A stretch of 64,000 nucleotides of DNA from Veillonella sp. CHU740 (lineage in GTDB: Bacteria; Bacillota; Negativicutes; Veillonellales; Veillonellaceae). This document shows, one piece after another, positions 17,345 to 25,433 of the stretch (positions within the stretch are counted from its first letter, which is position 1; each line of letters starts with the position of its first letter). Made by a program: the position numbers and the translations under genes. The stretch is from NCBI RefSeq assembly GCF_003992055.1, contig NZ_RQVD01000009.1:28931-92930 (forward strand), in the 5' to 3' direction. The notes below the pieces were generated by a model. The model was not told where the DNA came from and did no database searches. It was given only the letters and a program-made list of their open reading frames with translations.

Positions 17345-18499
17345 TTATTTGCTTAACATCGCCTCATTTAATCGATTCATACGGAACTGTTCCACCACAT
17401 CGATCATAAAGCGTTCATCATGGATAGGATTCACATCCATTTTGAATAGGTGTGATGAACAATGACAATCACTGCAACCAAAACCTTTCACCTCGTCTAC
17501 GCTAATAGCCTTCATCGCCTTTGCCAATTTACATTCTAAATCGCTGGAGCTGCGAATCGGTAAGGCTGCCACAACAGTACTGACACTTCGCAAATAATCT
17601 AGATGCCAATGTTTTTGTTTACGCTTCCGTTTATGACGTTCTATGCGTTTTCCTAAATTGGCTTTCGCTGACCCTACATAGATATAATACCCAGCTTCAA
17701 AATGCATGTCTCCCTTACTGCCGATGGTTACGGTCACTGGCTCTTCCACCTGCAACACCATGAGGTAATCCCCTCGGTCCTCTGCTTCTCGTTGCACCGC
17801 TGCATCATTGTATAAGCACTCACGCACCACTGTAGGTTTAGTAAATTCTGGTGTCCACTGCAATGCCATAGCTTTCCAGTCTAACTGTGGTGCTACCTCT
17901 ATAAATGTCTTCGTAAATTCCAAATCCGTGTGAAAGTCTGGAGAAAACCACAGAGCTCGTTCCCATTGCACTAAGAACAAAATACCCGTGCGGTATCCCT
18001 CATGTTGTAACTCTTGCAAGTGTAGTAAATGTTTCCTACCACGCTCCGTTACCGCATCAGGAAACATGGCCCCTTGATCACCAAATAAGGTACAGGACTT
18101 TACTTCCAGTAAAAAGTGTTCTTCCTGATCATTGGTGAGAAGCAAATCAAAGCGACTATGACCCACAGTATATTCACGGCGTACTACACGCCATTCCTCC
18201 CAACCTGGGATGAGTTGTTCAGCAATCATGTACTCCGCCATGTCATTACAATAATTGGTATCCAACATGATAGGCACACCATCTCGTTCAATACCGATGA
18301 CACGATATTGCGTTTTCGCGCCTTCTTTCGGATGATGCACCACATACATCTTCACCCCTACAAACAGGAGCTCCCACATACGACCTGGATTTGGCAAGTG
18401 AGCTGCTATGATTTGTCCCTGTAACTCTAAATGAACAACAAATCGGTTAGGTCGCTCTACAAAGGTAGCAACCTGTACATTTTCATATAATACTTTCAT
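17345..18499 (-). CDS. sfsA: SfsA nuclease fused to a C-terminal GIY-YIG (DUF123) domain
   Basis: A 384-residue two-domain protein. Residues 1-230 are SfsA: the OB-like N-terminus (FVERPNRFVVHLELQG, HLPNPGRMWELL) and the nuclease core (LIPGWEEWRVVRREYTVGHSRFDLLL, FLLEVKSC, FPDAVTERGRKHL). Residues ~240-355 form a DUF123-type GIY-YIG domain (GYYIYVGSAKANLGKRIERH, KHWHLDYL), ending with a cysteine/histidine cluster (FGCSDCHCSSHLF). SfsA proteins bind and may cut nucleic acid. The fusion suggests two nuclease modules acting on a common substrate, which is inference. Confidence 0.88.
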   Translation of the reverse strand: MKVLYENVQVATFVERPNRFVVHLELQGQIIAAHLPNPGRMWELLFVGVKMYVVHHPKEGAKTQYRVIGIERDGVPIMLDTNYCNDMAEYMIAEQLIPGWEEWRVVRREYTVGHSRFDLLLTNDQEEHFLLEVKSCTLFGDQGAMFPDAVTERGRKHLLHLQELQHEGYRTGILFLVQWERALWFSPDFHTDLEFTKTFIEVAPQLDWKAMALQWTPEFTKPTVVRECLYNDAAVQREAEDRGDYLMVLQVEEPVTVTIGSKGDMHFEAGYYIYVGSAKANLGKRIERHKRKRKQKHWHLDYLRSVSTVVAALPIRSSSDLECKLAKAMKAISVDEVKGFGCSDCHCSSHLFKMDVNPIHDERFMIDVVEQFRMNRLNEAMLSK

Positions 18500-19226
18500 A
18501 TATATCCTTACGTTCTATCACTTCATATTACATCATTATTAACCCATCTTCGCATAGTATTCTACGATAGGTTTTATACATATATCTAGATTTATACAAT
18601 ATATTTATCAAGATTAATACATTACAAAATCATCAAAAAAGATAAAATTTCTCTATTCACAGTGCTCTAATATTCTAATTAGTAACATATATACACTACT
18701 CTGTGGATAACTATGTGAGTATCCTGTGCCTAATCTGTGTGTAAGCTCCAAGTTATTCACTGATATGTGGATAACTCCGTGATTATCTTATGTATACTCT
18801 GTGTGTAATTCCAAGTTATCTTTGCTGTATGTTTATTTTTGTCATAACTTAATCACTTTTTGTGGATAATTCTGTGTGTAACTTTAAATTTCCCGTGTAT
18901 AAGCCGTGTATAGTTTGTGAATAAAATTCGTTGCCTCAGCTACATACAAGAACCACTTCTTATAGTATACTAAGAGCATAGGCTTTCGCCTAGTCATGTA
19001 TAGCAATTATATAATTTATTTTCATGAAACTGCAGTCTAAGACAATTTGATGTAAAATACTTGTTATAATTTTATACATACTACTACATAACATATAAAT
19101 AGGTATACAGCCCTTCACTAGATTGACTAGATACATTATAGCTATCCAACATTATCTATATTAAGGACAATACCTACTTTCATACACAATCATAAACAAC
19201 ATTTACTCAATTTTAAGGAGATACAC
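18500..19226. other. 727-base gene-free region holding a DnaA-box array
   Basis: The divergent gap between sfsA and the sulfite-reductase operon. Its centre (18702-18924) carries the tandem DnaA-box array described separately. Both flanks (about 18540-18660 and 19000-19200) are very AT-rich. I see no tRNA, no convincing ORF and no known riboswitch. The promoter of the plus-strand operon must lie in the right part, and AAGGAG precedes its ATG at 19227. Confidence 0.6.
18702..18924 (+). repeat. Tandem DnaA-box array (origin-like iterons)
   Basis: Three perfect DnaA boxes TGTGGATAA stand in the same orientation at 18702-18710, 18766-18774 and 18861-18869. Each is followed by the related nonamer TGTGTGTAA (18736, 18800, 18873). 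The first two lie in near-identical 64-base tandem units (18702-18765 and 18766-18829) that also share CCAAGTTAT. TGTGAATAA at 18916 is a further one-mismatch box. The first unit is clearly similar to the dnaA-dnaN spacer at 52288-52329. This is probably a DnaA-binding region. Confidence 0.75.
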
Positions 19227-20414
19227 ATGGCACAAGTGGCAGGCAATTTACAACGTATCCGCAACGGGAAACGCACATACGCAATTACCCCTCGCATACC
19301 TGGTGGTTTCGTACAACCACAAATGTTACAAAAATTTATCGACGTGGCAAACACATTCCACGCAACTTTGAAAATTACAGGTGCTCAACGCATCATGATT
19401 ACAAACCTAAAGGCAGAAGATGTAGACAAAGCGTGGGCCATGCTTGGCATGGAACCAGCGCATACCGTATCTAATCGTGTTCGTTCTGTGAAATTCTGCC
19501 CTGGCACGACATTCTGCAAACGTGCGAAACAAGACAGCGTACATTTAGGTATGCAATTAGAACGAAAATACATCTCTAAAGAAATGCCTTCTAAAATGAA
19601 AATTGGCGTATCTGGTTGTCCTAACTCTTGCGCCGAAGCCATCACAAAAGATATCGGCGTTATCGGTAATGACCAAGGTTGGCAAATCTATGCAGGTGGT
19701 AGCGCTGGCGCTCATCCACGCTTAGGCGATTTAATCACAGAGGTGGCTACCGAAGAGGAAGTACTAGCCATCATCGACCGCATGATTACGTACTATAAAG
19801 AAAACGCGCAAATCGAGCGTATGGGCCAATTCATTGAACGCATCGGTCTTGCTGCTTTCAAAGCTGCTGTATTAGACACAGTGGATGCTGCAGAAACTGC
19901 TCCGAAAGCCGCTGCAGAACCAGTGGTCAAATTACCAGGTCAAGGCAATGCAGGTCTTGTAGAAGCAGCTGCACCAACTAACGACAAAGGGGCCACACCA
20001 CTTTCACCAGGACAACTGATTACAAAAGATACTATCGTTCGTCATATCGTTGACGTATACCCAGAATTAATTCCTATTTTGCAATCCATGGGCATGGGGT
20101 GCCTTGGCTGTCCTTCTTCTACAGGGGAACCTCTATGGCAAGCGGCGAATATCCACGGCATGGACATCGATGAATTAGTGGCAAAACTCAATGCTGGTCG
20201 CAATGTATCTGAAATTGCTATTACAAAAGATTCCATCATTCGTGATATTATAGATATGTATCCACAAACGGTGCCTGTGTTGCAATCCATCGGCATGGGT
20301 TGTCTTGGCTGCCCTTCCTCCACGGGGGAACCATTATGGCAAGCCGCTAGCATTCACGGCATGGATGTGGATGAACTTGTTTCCAAATTAGAAGTCGCAC
20401 GAAAAGGAGCGTAA
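19227..20414 (+). CDS. Small siroheme/4Fe-4S sulfite (nitrite) reductase fused to two DUF1858 domains
   Basis: A 395-residue protein. Residues 1-~220 form a single-unit siroheme reductase like the ~25-kDa assimilatory-type sulfite reductases of anaerobes: a ferredoxin-like half (ITPRIPGGFVQPQML), then the siroheme/Fe-S ligands in CPGTTFC and CPNSC with GWQIYAGGSAGAHPR. Two DUF1858 domains follow (about 265-325 and 332-392), each with SMGMGCLGCPSSTGEPLWQA or a near copy; the CLGC motif is typical of that ScdA-N-like domain. They look like a recent internal duplication. Sulfite versus nitrite as substrate cannot be decided. It is first in a three-gene unit. Confidence 0.85.
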   Translation: MAQVAGNLQRIRNGKRTYAITPRIPGGFVQPQMLQKFIDVANTFHATLKITGAQRIMITNLKAEDVDKAWAMLGMEPAHTVSNRVRSVKFCPGTTFCKRAKQDSVHLGMQLERKYISKEMPSKMKIGVSGCPNSCAEAITKDIGVIGNDQGWQIYAGGSAGAHPRLGDLITEVATEEEVLAIIDRMITYYKENAQIERMGQFIERIGLAAFKAAVLDTVDAAETAPKAAAEPVVKLPGQGNAGLVEAAAPTNDKGATPLSPGQLITKDTIVRHIVDVYPELIPILQSMGMGCLGCPSSTGEPLWQAANIHGMDIDELVAKLNAGRNVSEIAITKDSIIRDIIDMYPQTVPVLQSIGMGCLGCPSSTGEPLWQAASIHGMDVDELVSKLEVARKGA

Positions 20415-20415
20415 C

Positions 20416-21069
20416 ATGTCAGCAGTACTAGGACACATTCATTTCTGGTTATACAAAAAAATTCAGCTTATCGCTGAACGTGAACAAATTATTAAGAAAG
20501 AGGCACAAAGTCGCCTCGACGACTTAGCCGATGAGTTATATGCAACAGCCATCGATTTATATGGAAAACCAATTCCGCCTGATCGTCAGTTGGACCGCAT
20601 CATCGACCATAACAACATCCACGGTTGGTTGCAAAACCAATTACAAACCTCTTCCGTTCGCGAAGCTACTTTCATCAAAGATTTAACGGATTGTGGCGGA
20701 GACGACGGTATCGATGCAGTATTAGAAGCGTTCATCAAACAAGGCGCAATGTGCGGTACAGAAGCAAAAGAAAAATTGACTGCTCAAACAGCACCTGCCA
20801 TTTACACAGTGATGCAAGACTACTATGTAAATGGTATGCCTTGCGATCCAAGCGATACTATTATCGAGCAAACTGATACTACCTTTAGTTGGTACGGAAA
20901 TCACCAAAATCAAATTTCCTATTGGAAAACAGCCGGCGTAAATCCAATTATTATGGCCGCTGCCTTCCAAGCATGGTTCAGCGCTTTCGTCAGTCACGTA
21001 GCACCGGACTTCGCATTCAATGTGAACCTTGATGGTGACATTCCTGTATATACAATTGCAAAAAGCTAA
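20416..21069 (+). CDS. Protein of unknown function, partner of the sulfite reductase
   Basis: A 217-residue protein I do not recognise. It starts one base after the reductase stop, so translation is probably coupled. The sequence is mostly helical and soluble, with no signal peptide, and conserved-looking segments HIHFWLYKKIQ, DCGGDDGIDAVLEAF, YYVNGMPCD and WFSAFVSH. A few cysteines (DLTDCGG, GAMCG, GMPCD) and histidines could bind metal or haem, but the pattern matches no motif I can name. Context suggests a role with the siroheme enzyme. Confidence 0.8.
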   Translation: MSAVLGHIHFWLYKKIQLIAEREQIIKKEAQSRLDDLADELYATAIDLYGKPIPPDRQLDRIIDHNNIHGWLQNQLQTSSVREATFIKDLTDCGGDDGIDAVLEAFIKQGAMCGTEAKEKLTAQTAPAIYTVMQDYYVNGMPCDPSDTIIEQTDTTFSWYGNHQNQISYWKTAGVNPIIMAAAFQAWFSAFVSHVAPDFAFNVNLDGDIPVYTIAKS

Positions 21070-21120
21070 GTAGCTAAACCCTTTTTATATTATTAGAGCA
21101 GCATGACCGCTGTTGGTATT

Positions 21121-21142
21121 GACTTTCACCGCTGTGAAAGTC
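21121..21142. repeat. Perfect inverted pair of the GTGAAAGTC motif
   Basis: GACTTTCAC (21121-21129), CGCT, GTGAAAGTC (21134-21142): a perfect 9-bp stem with a 4-base loop in the 94-base gap between the unknown gene and the cupin. No T-run follows, so termination would be weak. Each arm is a copy of the oligomer that recurs across the window. Confidence 0.8.
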
Positions 21143-21163
21143 CCCAGAATAGGAGGTTCTACT

Positions 21164-21445
21164 ATGGCAGGAACTGTAAAACAAGAACTAGGTTTAATTT
21201 TTGATGGCCCTAATTACAAAATCGTGAAAAAAGGCGGCATCGCTGGTGACAAAGTAGAAAAACACAATCACCCAGAAGCTAACGTTATCTTCACCGTTGT
21301 AAAAGGCAAAGTAAACGTATTCCTTAACGACACAGAATCCCATATCTTAACACCAGGCGAAGTATTGCACTTCGACGGCAACAACTACATCCAAGCTACA
21401 TTAGTAGAAGATAGCGAGTTCGTTGTAAATCTAATTCATAAATAA
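21164..21445 (+). CDS. Small cupin-domain protein
   Basis: A 93-residue single-domain cupin. The first motif is VEKHNHPEANVIFTVVKGKVNVFLND, with the His-x-His metal ligands, and the second is LTPGEVLHFDGN, again with a histidine. The ATG at 21164 is set by AGGAGG seven bases upstream; an upstream in-frame start has no site. It follows the sulfite-reductase genes on the same strand, with an inverted repeat in between. The ligand is unknown; small cupins of this size often sense or bind metals. Confidence 0.85.
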   Translation: MAGTVKQELGLIFDGPNYKIVKKGGIAGDKVEKHNHPEANVIFTVVKGKVNVFLNDTESHILTPGEVLHFDGNNYIQATLVEDSEFVVNLIHK

Positions 21446-21454
21446 GCTCATAAT

Positions 21455-21504
21455 AAAAGGTGTGAATCCATGCTAGTCATTAGCATCGGGTTCACACCTT
21501 TTTT
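21455..21504. terminator. Bidirectional terminator after the cupin gene
   Basis: AAAAGGTGTGAATCC and its complement GGGTTCACACCTTTTTT enclose a second small stem ATGCTA/TAGCAT. T-runs exist in the plus-strand reading and A-runs at the other end, so it can serve the convergent genes on both sides. Confidence 0.9.
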
Positions 21505-21513
21505 ATAGCTCAC

Positions 21514-21861
21514 CTACCAAATTAAATCAACAATTTTTTCTATTGGTGAATTAGGTACAATAGGATGTATCTTTGTAGATTGGTCTGCTTTACGAATCCC
21601 AGCAGGTCCCCTTACTTCAGTTACAGTAAACGTTTTGCCATACCGACTAATTAAAACATGTCCCCACACTTCTCTACCACGGCTGTCGGCCATCTTTGTC
21701 CATACATAAGCATTCTTATCATCCTTCTGAACTGTATCATTATCAATATAATATGATATTCCACCATTAGTTCCCACATAATACCAATGATTTGCCGCCA
21801 AAGACATCGTACTCCCTAATGAAATTAGCAACACAGCCAATAGTAACACTCTTTTTAACAT
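21514..21861 (-). CDS. Small exported protein, surface-adhesin-E-like
   Basis: A 115-residue protein with a clear signal peptide (MLKRVLLLAVLLISLGSTMSLAA). The mature part, starting NHWYYVGTNGGISYYIDNDTVQ and continuing YVWTKMADSRG, resembles the short surface-adhesin E type domain: a tryptophan near the start, a YIDxDTV strand and a VWTK strand. The likeness is by eye only. It is convergent with the cupin gene across a shared terminator. Role unknown; probably periplasmic or cell-surface. Confidence 0.7.
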   Translation of the reverse strand: MLKRVLLLAVLLISLGSTMSLAANHWYYVGTNGGISYYIDNDTVQKDDKNAYVWTKMADSRGREVWGHVLISRYGKTFTVTEVRGPAGIRKADQSTKIHPIVPNSPIEKIVDLIW

Positions 21862-21929
21862 ATCTTTTCCTCCCTTATTACCACACTCGTATCTTATATC
21901 TATACCATAAGAATATCATACTATGAATA

Positions 21930-21968
21930 AAAAAATAACCCCCAAGTCACACGACCTAGGGGTTTATT
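21930..21968 (-). terminator. Terminator after the Skp-like gene
   Basis: On the minus strand AAACCCCTAGGTCGTGTGAC continues to GGGGGTT, so AACCCC pairs with GGGGTT, and TATTTTTTTATT follows. Confidence 0.8.
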
Positions 21969-21973
21969 ATATC

Positions 21974-22429
21974 TTATTTGTTGATACGAGCTACTACATC
22001 TGGAGTTAAGTCGATAACTTGGTTACCTTCTTTTACTGCACCAACAGAAGATGGATTCATAGCTATTACATCAATATTTTTTTCATTTGCAACAGCTTTG
22101 ATAGCCTCGCCTACTTTTGTATCCAATGGAGCTAATACTTTTGCTTCTTCTTGATTGTATTTTTCTTGGATACTACGAACGTTTTTATCGAAGTATGCTT
22201 GTTTTTCTGCATCAGTTTTGAAGTTGTTCAATTTATTGAACTCAGTTTGTAATTTTGGACCATATTCACCACGCAACTTTTCAATTTGCATTTGGATCGC
22301 ACCAAAACCATTATAACCAGTATAAATAGCTTCTTCGTTGATAACACCTACATTTGCTGCATTGGATACTGTGAAAGCACCTACAACAGCCAATGCGCCT
22401 AATGTTGCAATTTTTTTAGTTAAATTCAT
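21974..22429 (-). CDS. OmpH/Skp-like periplasmic chaperone
   Basis: A 151-residue exported protein. The signal peptide (MNLTKKIATLGALAVVGAFTVSNA) is followed by VGVINEEAIYTGYNGFGAIQMQIEKLRGEYG, the start of the Skp body, and a long helical coiled coil (LQTEFNKLNNFKTDAEKQAYFDKNVRSIQEKYNQE), then a short beta return (IDVIAMNPSSV). Skp holds unfolded outer-membrane proteins in the periplasm, which fits a diderm cell. It appears to be a single-gene unit with its own terminator. Confidence 0.8.
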   Translation of the reverse strand: MNLTKKIATLGALAVVGAFTVSNAANVGVINEEAIYTGYNGFGAIQMQIEKLRGEYGPKLQTEFNKLNNFKTDAEKQAYFDKNVRSIQEKYNQEEAKVLAPLDTKVGEAIKAVANEKNIDVIAMNPSSVGAVKEGNQVIDLTPDVVARINK

Positions 22430-22577
22430 GTATAAGCCTCCCTATGAGAAATATTTTCATCTATTTATCTAGTATAGCAAAGTTGTTGTTATTTAGCAAC
22501 TTACCCCTTTACTATACGTCATGTATATGAATATTACATGAAATCAATAACTACAAATCTATGCGAATAGTTTGCAA

Positions 22578-22928
22578 TTATTTCTCTTCACTTACATATA
22601 CATATTCTTCTTTTCGTAATTTGCTGATAATTTCTGGAACCATACCAATTAAACGATCAAAGCCAGTATATTTAGCAGATCCTTTAATATTGAATAACTC
22701 GATACGCTCCCCTTTAATAACAAGTACTGCTGTTGGCTCAACTTTTGCTCCGCCACCACTTGCTTTTTGGCATCCGCCTAAACCAAGAGATACATCTACA
22801 AAAGGAACAATCGTAGTATCGCCCAAACGTACAGGCTCACCTACTACAGTTTCTACACGGATCATTTCTTTGAATTGTTCAAATAAGGGTTCTAAATTTT
22901 CCTTTAAGTTTGTAAGTTTTGTATCCAT
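22578..22928 (-). CDS. GerW/YtfJ family protein
   Basis: A ~116-residue protein. The family core is VVGEPVRLGDTTIVPFVDVSLGLGGC, a Gly-rich stretch (KASGGGAKVEPTAVLVI) and a C-terminal helix (LIGMVPEIISKL). In spore formers GerW is a spore-germination protein, but the family is broad in non-sporulating bacteria. It follows the DUF2953 gene by ~35 bases, the same pair as ytfI-ytfJ in Bacillus. I prefer the second ATG (22928) because AGGAGG is then five bases away. Confidence 0.9.
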   Translation of the reverse strand: MDTKLTNLKENLEPLFEQFKEMIRVETVVGEPVRLGDTTIVPFVDVSLGLGGCQKASGGGAKVEPTAVLVIKGERIELFNIKGSAKYTGFDRLIGMVPEIISKLRKEEYVYVSEEK

Positions 22929-22963
22929 CATAACCTCCTATGATTCTTAGACTTCTGAAAGTA

Positions 22964-23818
22964 TTAATTTACTGCACTTTGCTTACGACGACGATACTGT
23001 AAAAATGCTTTTACACTATCTGTTAGACATTCTCGAACTGCTTTTTTTAGAAGAAATTGAATTCCGTAAAAAGCAAACACACCTAGTTGCATATGTCCCT
23101 TTACTTCTAAACTACCTGTATAGGCAAAATCCGTATAGGAGAAATTTACTTCTTCCATTTGTTTCGGACAAAGACTATAGGCAGTCGCTGTAATCAGTCC
23201 CATTTCGTATGGTTTTGGAATCCCAAAATCCCCCTCTAAACGAAACACTCTAGGACTTGCATGACCAGCACATTGTTTACTTACAATAAACAAGGCTTCA
23301 TACAGCTTAGGATTAGATACATGTTTCCACCACCAAAATGTGGGAAGATCTTTTGTATCCTTCGTTTCTTTTTGTTCGTCTGTTGATGAGGTAGTTCCTA
23401 CTTCTTCAATGACATTTCCATCCGCATCAAATCGTACAGATGCCACTGGCTCTGGTCCATCATAACCAGATAATGGATACGGATCCATCTCTTCTTGCAC
23501 AGAGTCTGCGTCCATCTCCTCATCCTCCATTTGCGAGGATAGTGGATCTAGCTCTTCTTTAACGCGACGATTTAACCAATCTTCATAATCGCGAGCAGAA
23601 CCCACTTTCATAGACCCTAACACATACACCTCTTTGAACAGCGAATGACCTTGTTTATAGGCAAAATGCATTTTTAAAATACGATACATCCACTGCAATC
23701 GGAAGTCAAACTCATAGGGTTTACGAGAACTTACTTTCAGACTGTACGTGATTGGAATACATAGAATTGCTATGATGAAAGCTACTACCACAAGTAATAG
23801 AATCATCCATAGTGACAC
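22964..23818 (-). CDS. DUF2953 membrane protein (YtfI-like)
   Basis: A 284-residue protein with one N-terminal membrane segment (WMILLLVVVAFIIAILCIPITYSL). A positively charged stretch is followed by the DUF2953 pattern: ITYSLKVSSRKPYEFDFRLQWMYRILKM near the start, an acidic low-complexity insert at about 95-150 (EEMDADSVQEEMDP), and at the end FSYTDFAYTGSLEVKGHMQLGVFAFYGIQFLL. Function is unknown. It is paired with the GerW gene and follows cobO by 64 bases. Confidence 0.85.
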   Translation of the reverse strand: MSLWMILLLVVVAFIIAILCIPITYSLKVSSRKPYEFDFRLQWMYRILKMHFAYKQGHSLFKEVYVLGSMKVGSARDYEDWLNRRVKEELDPLSSQMEDEEMDADSVQEEMDPYPLSGYDGPEPVASVRFDADGNVIEEVGTTSSTDEQKETKDTKDLPTFWWWKHVSNPKLYEALFIVSKQCAGHASPRVFRLEGDFGIPKPYEMGLITATAYSLCPKQMEEVNFSYTDFAYTGSLEVKGHMQLGVFAFYGIQFLLKKAVRECLTDSVKAFLQYRRRKQSAVN

Positions 23819-23882
23819 GATACCACCTGCCTTTCAGCAATTTACAAGACGTATATTACTTAAATTATAACATTCTTTACCC

Positions 23883-24461
23883 TTAATGCTCAATACCAAG
23901 ACGAGCTTCTACACCTTGATCATAATAATGACGGTATGCTTCCATAACAGTCACTAAATCTGCCTCGTCTAATAACCACTGTGGAGCTCCTCGTCCTGTA
24001 AAGACAACTTCCACATCAGGGTTGCGTGCAGCTAGGATTGCACGGCCTTCTTCTTCTTCCACGAGTCCAAAGAAAAGAGCCATATTGTATTCATCTAAGA
24101 TAACGATATCAAAGTCACCTGTGGACACGGCTTGCAAGGCTCGCTCTTGCCCTATATGAATTAAATCTTTGTATTCTTGTGGTGGTTGCCCTTTGGGAAA
24201 GACCACTACATCATCACCCCAACGACGCAATTCTTCATCACGCTTCATACCTTCAGGAACGATAAAAAACGGTTTCCCTACCGTTTCTACAGTAATTGGC
24301 TCTAATTGGTCTAACACAGCATGTTCTGAGTAGACTTTAGATTTCATAAATTGTAGTAACAATACTTTCTTACCAACACCTGCAGCTCGTACTGCGAGGC
24401 CGATAGCTGCCGTTGTTTTTCCCTTACCATCACCTGTATAAACTTGTACGTAGGATTTCAT
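23883..24461 (-). CDS. cobO: Corrinoid adenosyltransferase (CobO/BtuR type)
   Basis: A 192-residue ATP:cob(I)alamin/cob(I)yrinic-acid adenosyltransferase. The N-terminal P-loop GDGKGKTTAAIGLAVRAAG is diagnostic, with LLQFMKS, DIVILDEYNMAL and FTGRGAPQWLLDEADLVT following in family order. It attaches the 5'-deoxyadenosyl group to cobalt. It is the last gene of the soj-spo0J operon, nine bases after the M23 peptidase. Corrinoid use fits the metH gene at 30.2 kb. Confidence 0.92.
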   Translation of the reverse strand: MKSYVQVYTGDGKGKTTAAIGLAVRAAGVGKKVLLLQFMKSKVYSEHAVLDQLEPITVETVGKPFFIVPEGMKRDEELRRWGDDVVVFPKGQPPQEYKDLIHIGQERALQAVSTGDFDIVILDEYNMALFFGLVEEEEGRAILAARNPDVEVVFTGRGAPQWLLDEADLVTVMEAYRHYYDQGVEARLGIEH

Positions 24462-24470
24462 AGTTGCCTC

Positions 24471-25421
24471 CTATTGAATCGGCAAAAATAATAATGGATC
24501 GGCAGCCACACCATTCACGCGCACTTCATAATGTACATGACTACCTGTACTTTTACCAGTACTACCCATCAGTGCAATAGACTGACCTTTTTTTACAGTC
24601 ATCCCTTGTTGCACCAAAATAGCAGAATTGTGACCATATCGTGTGACAAATCCATTGCCATGATCGATTTCTACTAAATTACCATATCCGCCACCATCAC
24701 CAGCATAGACTACGGTGCCTGCCGCTGTAGCCACAATATTCGTTCCTGTATCATTGGCGATATCTAATCCTTCATGGAATCCACCACCACCATATACGGG
24801 ATCTTGTCGCCCACCAAAACCAGAGGTAATCACACCTTTTGCTGGCCAAATGGATGGCATATGACTGTTTGCACTCGTATCATCCCCTTCGGACAATAAC
24901 ATAGATTGCAATTCACGAATATCTTTACCCACTCCATCACGAAGCACATGATATAGGGTATACATCGATGTCATACGTCGTTGTGCCTGTCTGTCTAAAC
25001 TCGATATATGTGCAGATAATTGTGTAATTGTGAAAGTTTTATTGGGGCTTTTGGGAGAAGGGTCCTCTTTCTCTTCATTTGTTTTTGGAGTAGCGGTTGT
25101 ATTCTGTACCGTTCCCGACTCTGTCCCCTTAATCATATTTCTAATATTTTGATCTAACTCATCTAAGGTCTTCATTTTTTTATCTAATACTTCAACCTTT
25201 TGATCGAGTAATTTAAGCTGCTCTTTTTGTAGCTGGTTTTCTTGGCGTAGTTGTAAGACTTCTACTTGTCGAGCTATCCCCCACACGCCAAATCCAAGAA
25301 GTGCTACTAGCAAGACGATAAGAATAACCGCTACTACTCGCAACTGTTTCTTGGTAAACCGCAACGTCCAATCCTCACCTTTTTGTTCTAGGCGAGACTG
25401 TAACCACTTAGGTACTTGCAT
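24471..25421 (-). CDS. M23 (LytM) family metallopeptidase, membrane-anchored
   Basis: A 316-residue cell-wall peptidase-like protein. The cytoplasmic N-terminus is followed by one membrane helix (VVAVILIVLLVALLGFGVWG, ~30-50), a coiled coil (LRQENQLQKEQLKLLDQKVEVLDKKM) and a Thr/Lys/Pro linker. The LytM domain (~195-310) carries HEGLD, HGNGFVTRYGH and HVHYE, so the zinc ligands and catalytic histidines look intact. The layout matches division-linked or envelope-maintenance endopeptidases. It is part of the soj-spo0J operon. Confidence 0.9.
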   Translation of the reverse strand: MQVPKWLQSRLEQKGEDWTLRFTKKQLRVVAVILIVLLVALLGFGVWGIARQVEVLQLRQENQLQKEQLKLLDQKVEVLDKKMKTLDELDQNIRNMIKGTESGTVQNTTATPKTNEEKEDPSPKSPNKTFTITQLSAHISSLDRQAQRRMTSMYTLYHVLRDGVGKDIRELQSMLLSEGDDTSANSHMPSIWPAKGVITSGFGGRQDPVYGGGGFHEGLDIANDTGTNIVATAAGTVVYAGDGGGYGNLVEIDHGNGFVTRYGHNSAILVQQGMTVKKGQSIALMGSTGKSTGSHVHYEVRVNGVAADPLLFLPIQ

Positions 25422-25433
25422 TGCTATTCCTTT

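Noticed and set aside
18500..19226. The 18.7-kb DnaA-box array as the main chromosome origin
   Set aside because: Genes do not switch direction here, while they do at dnaA, and dnaA itself has boxes on both sides.
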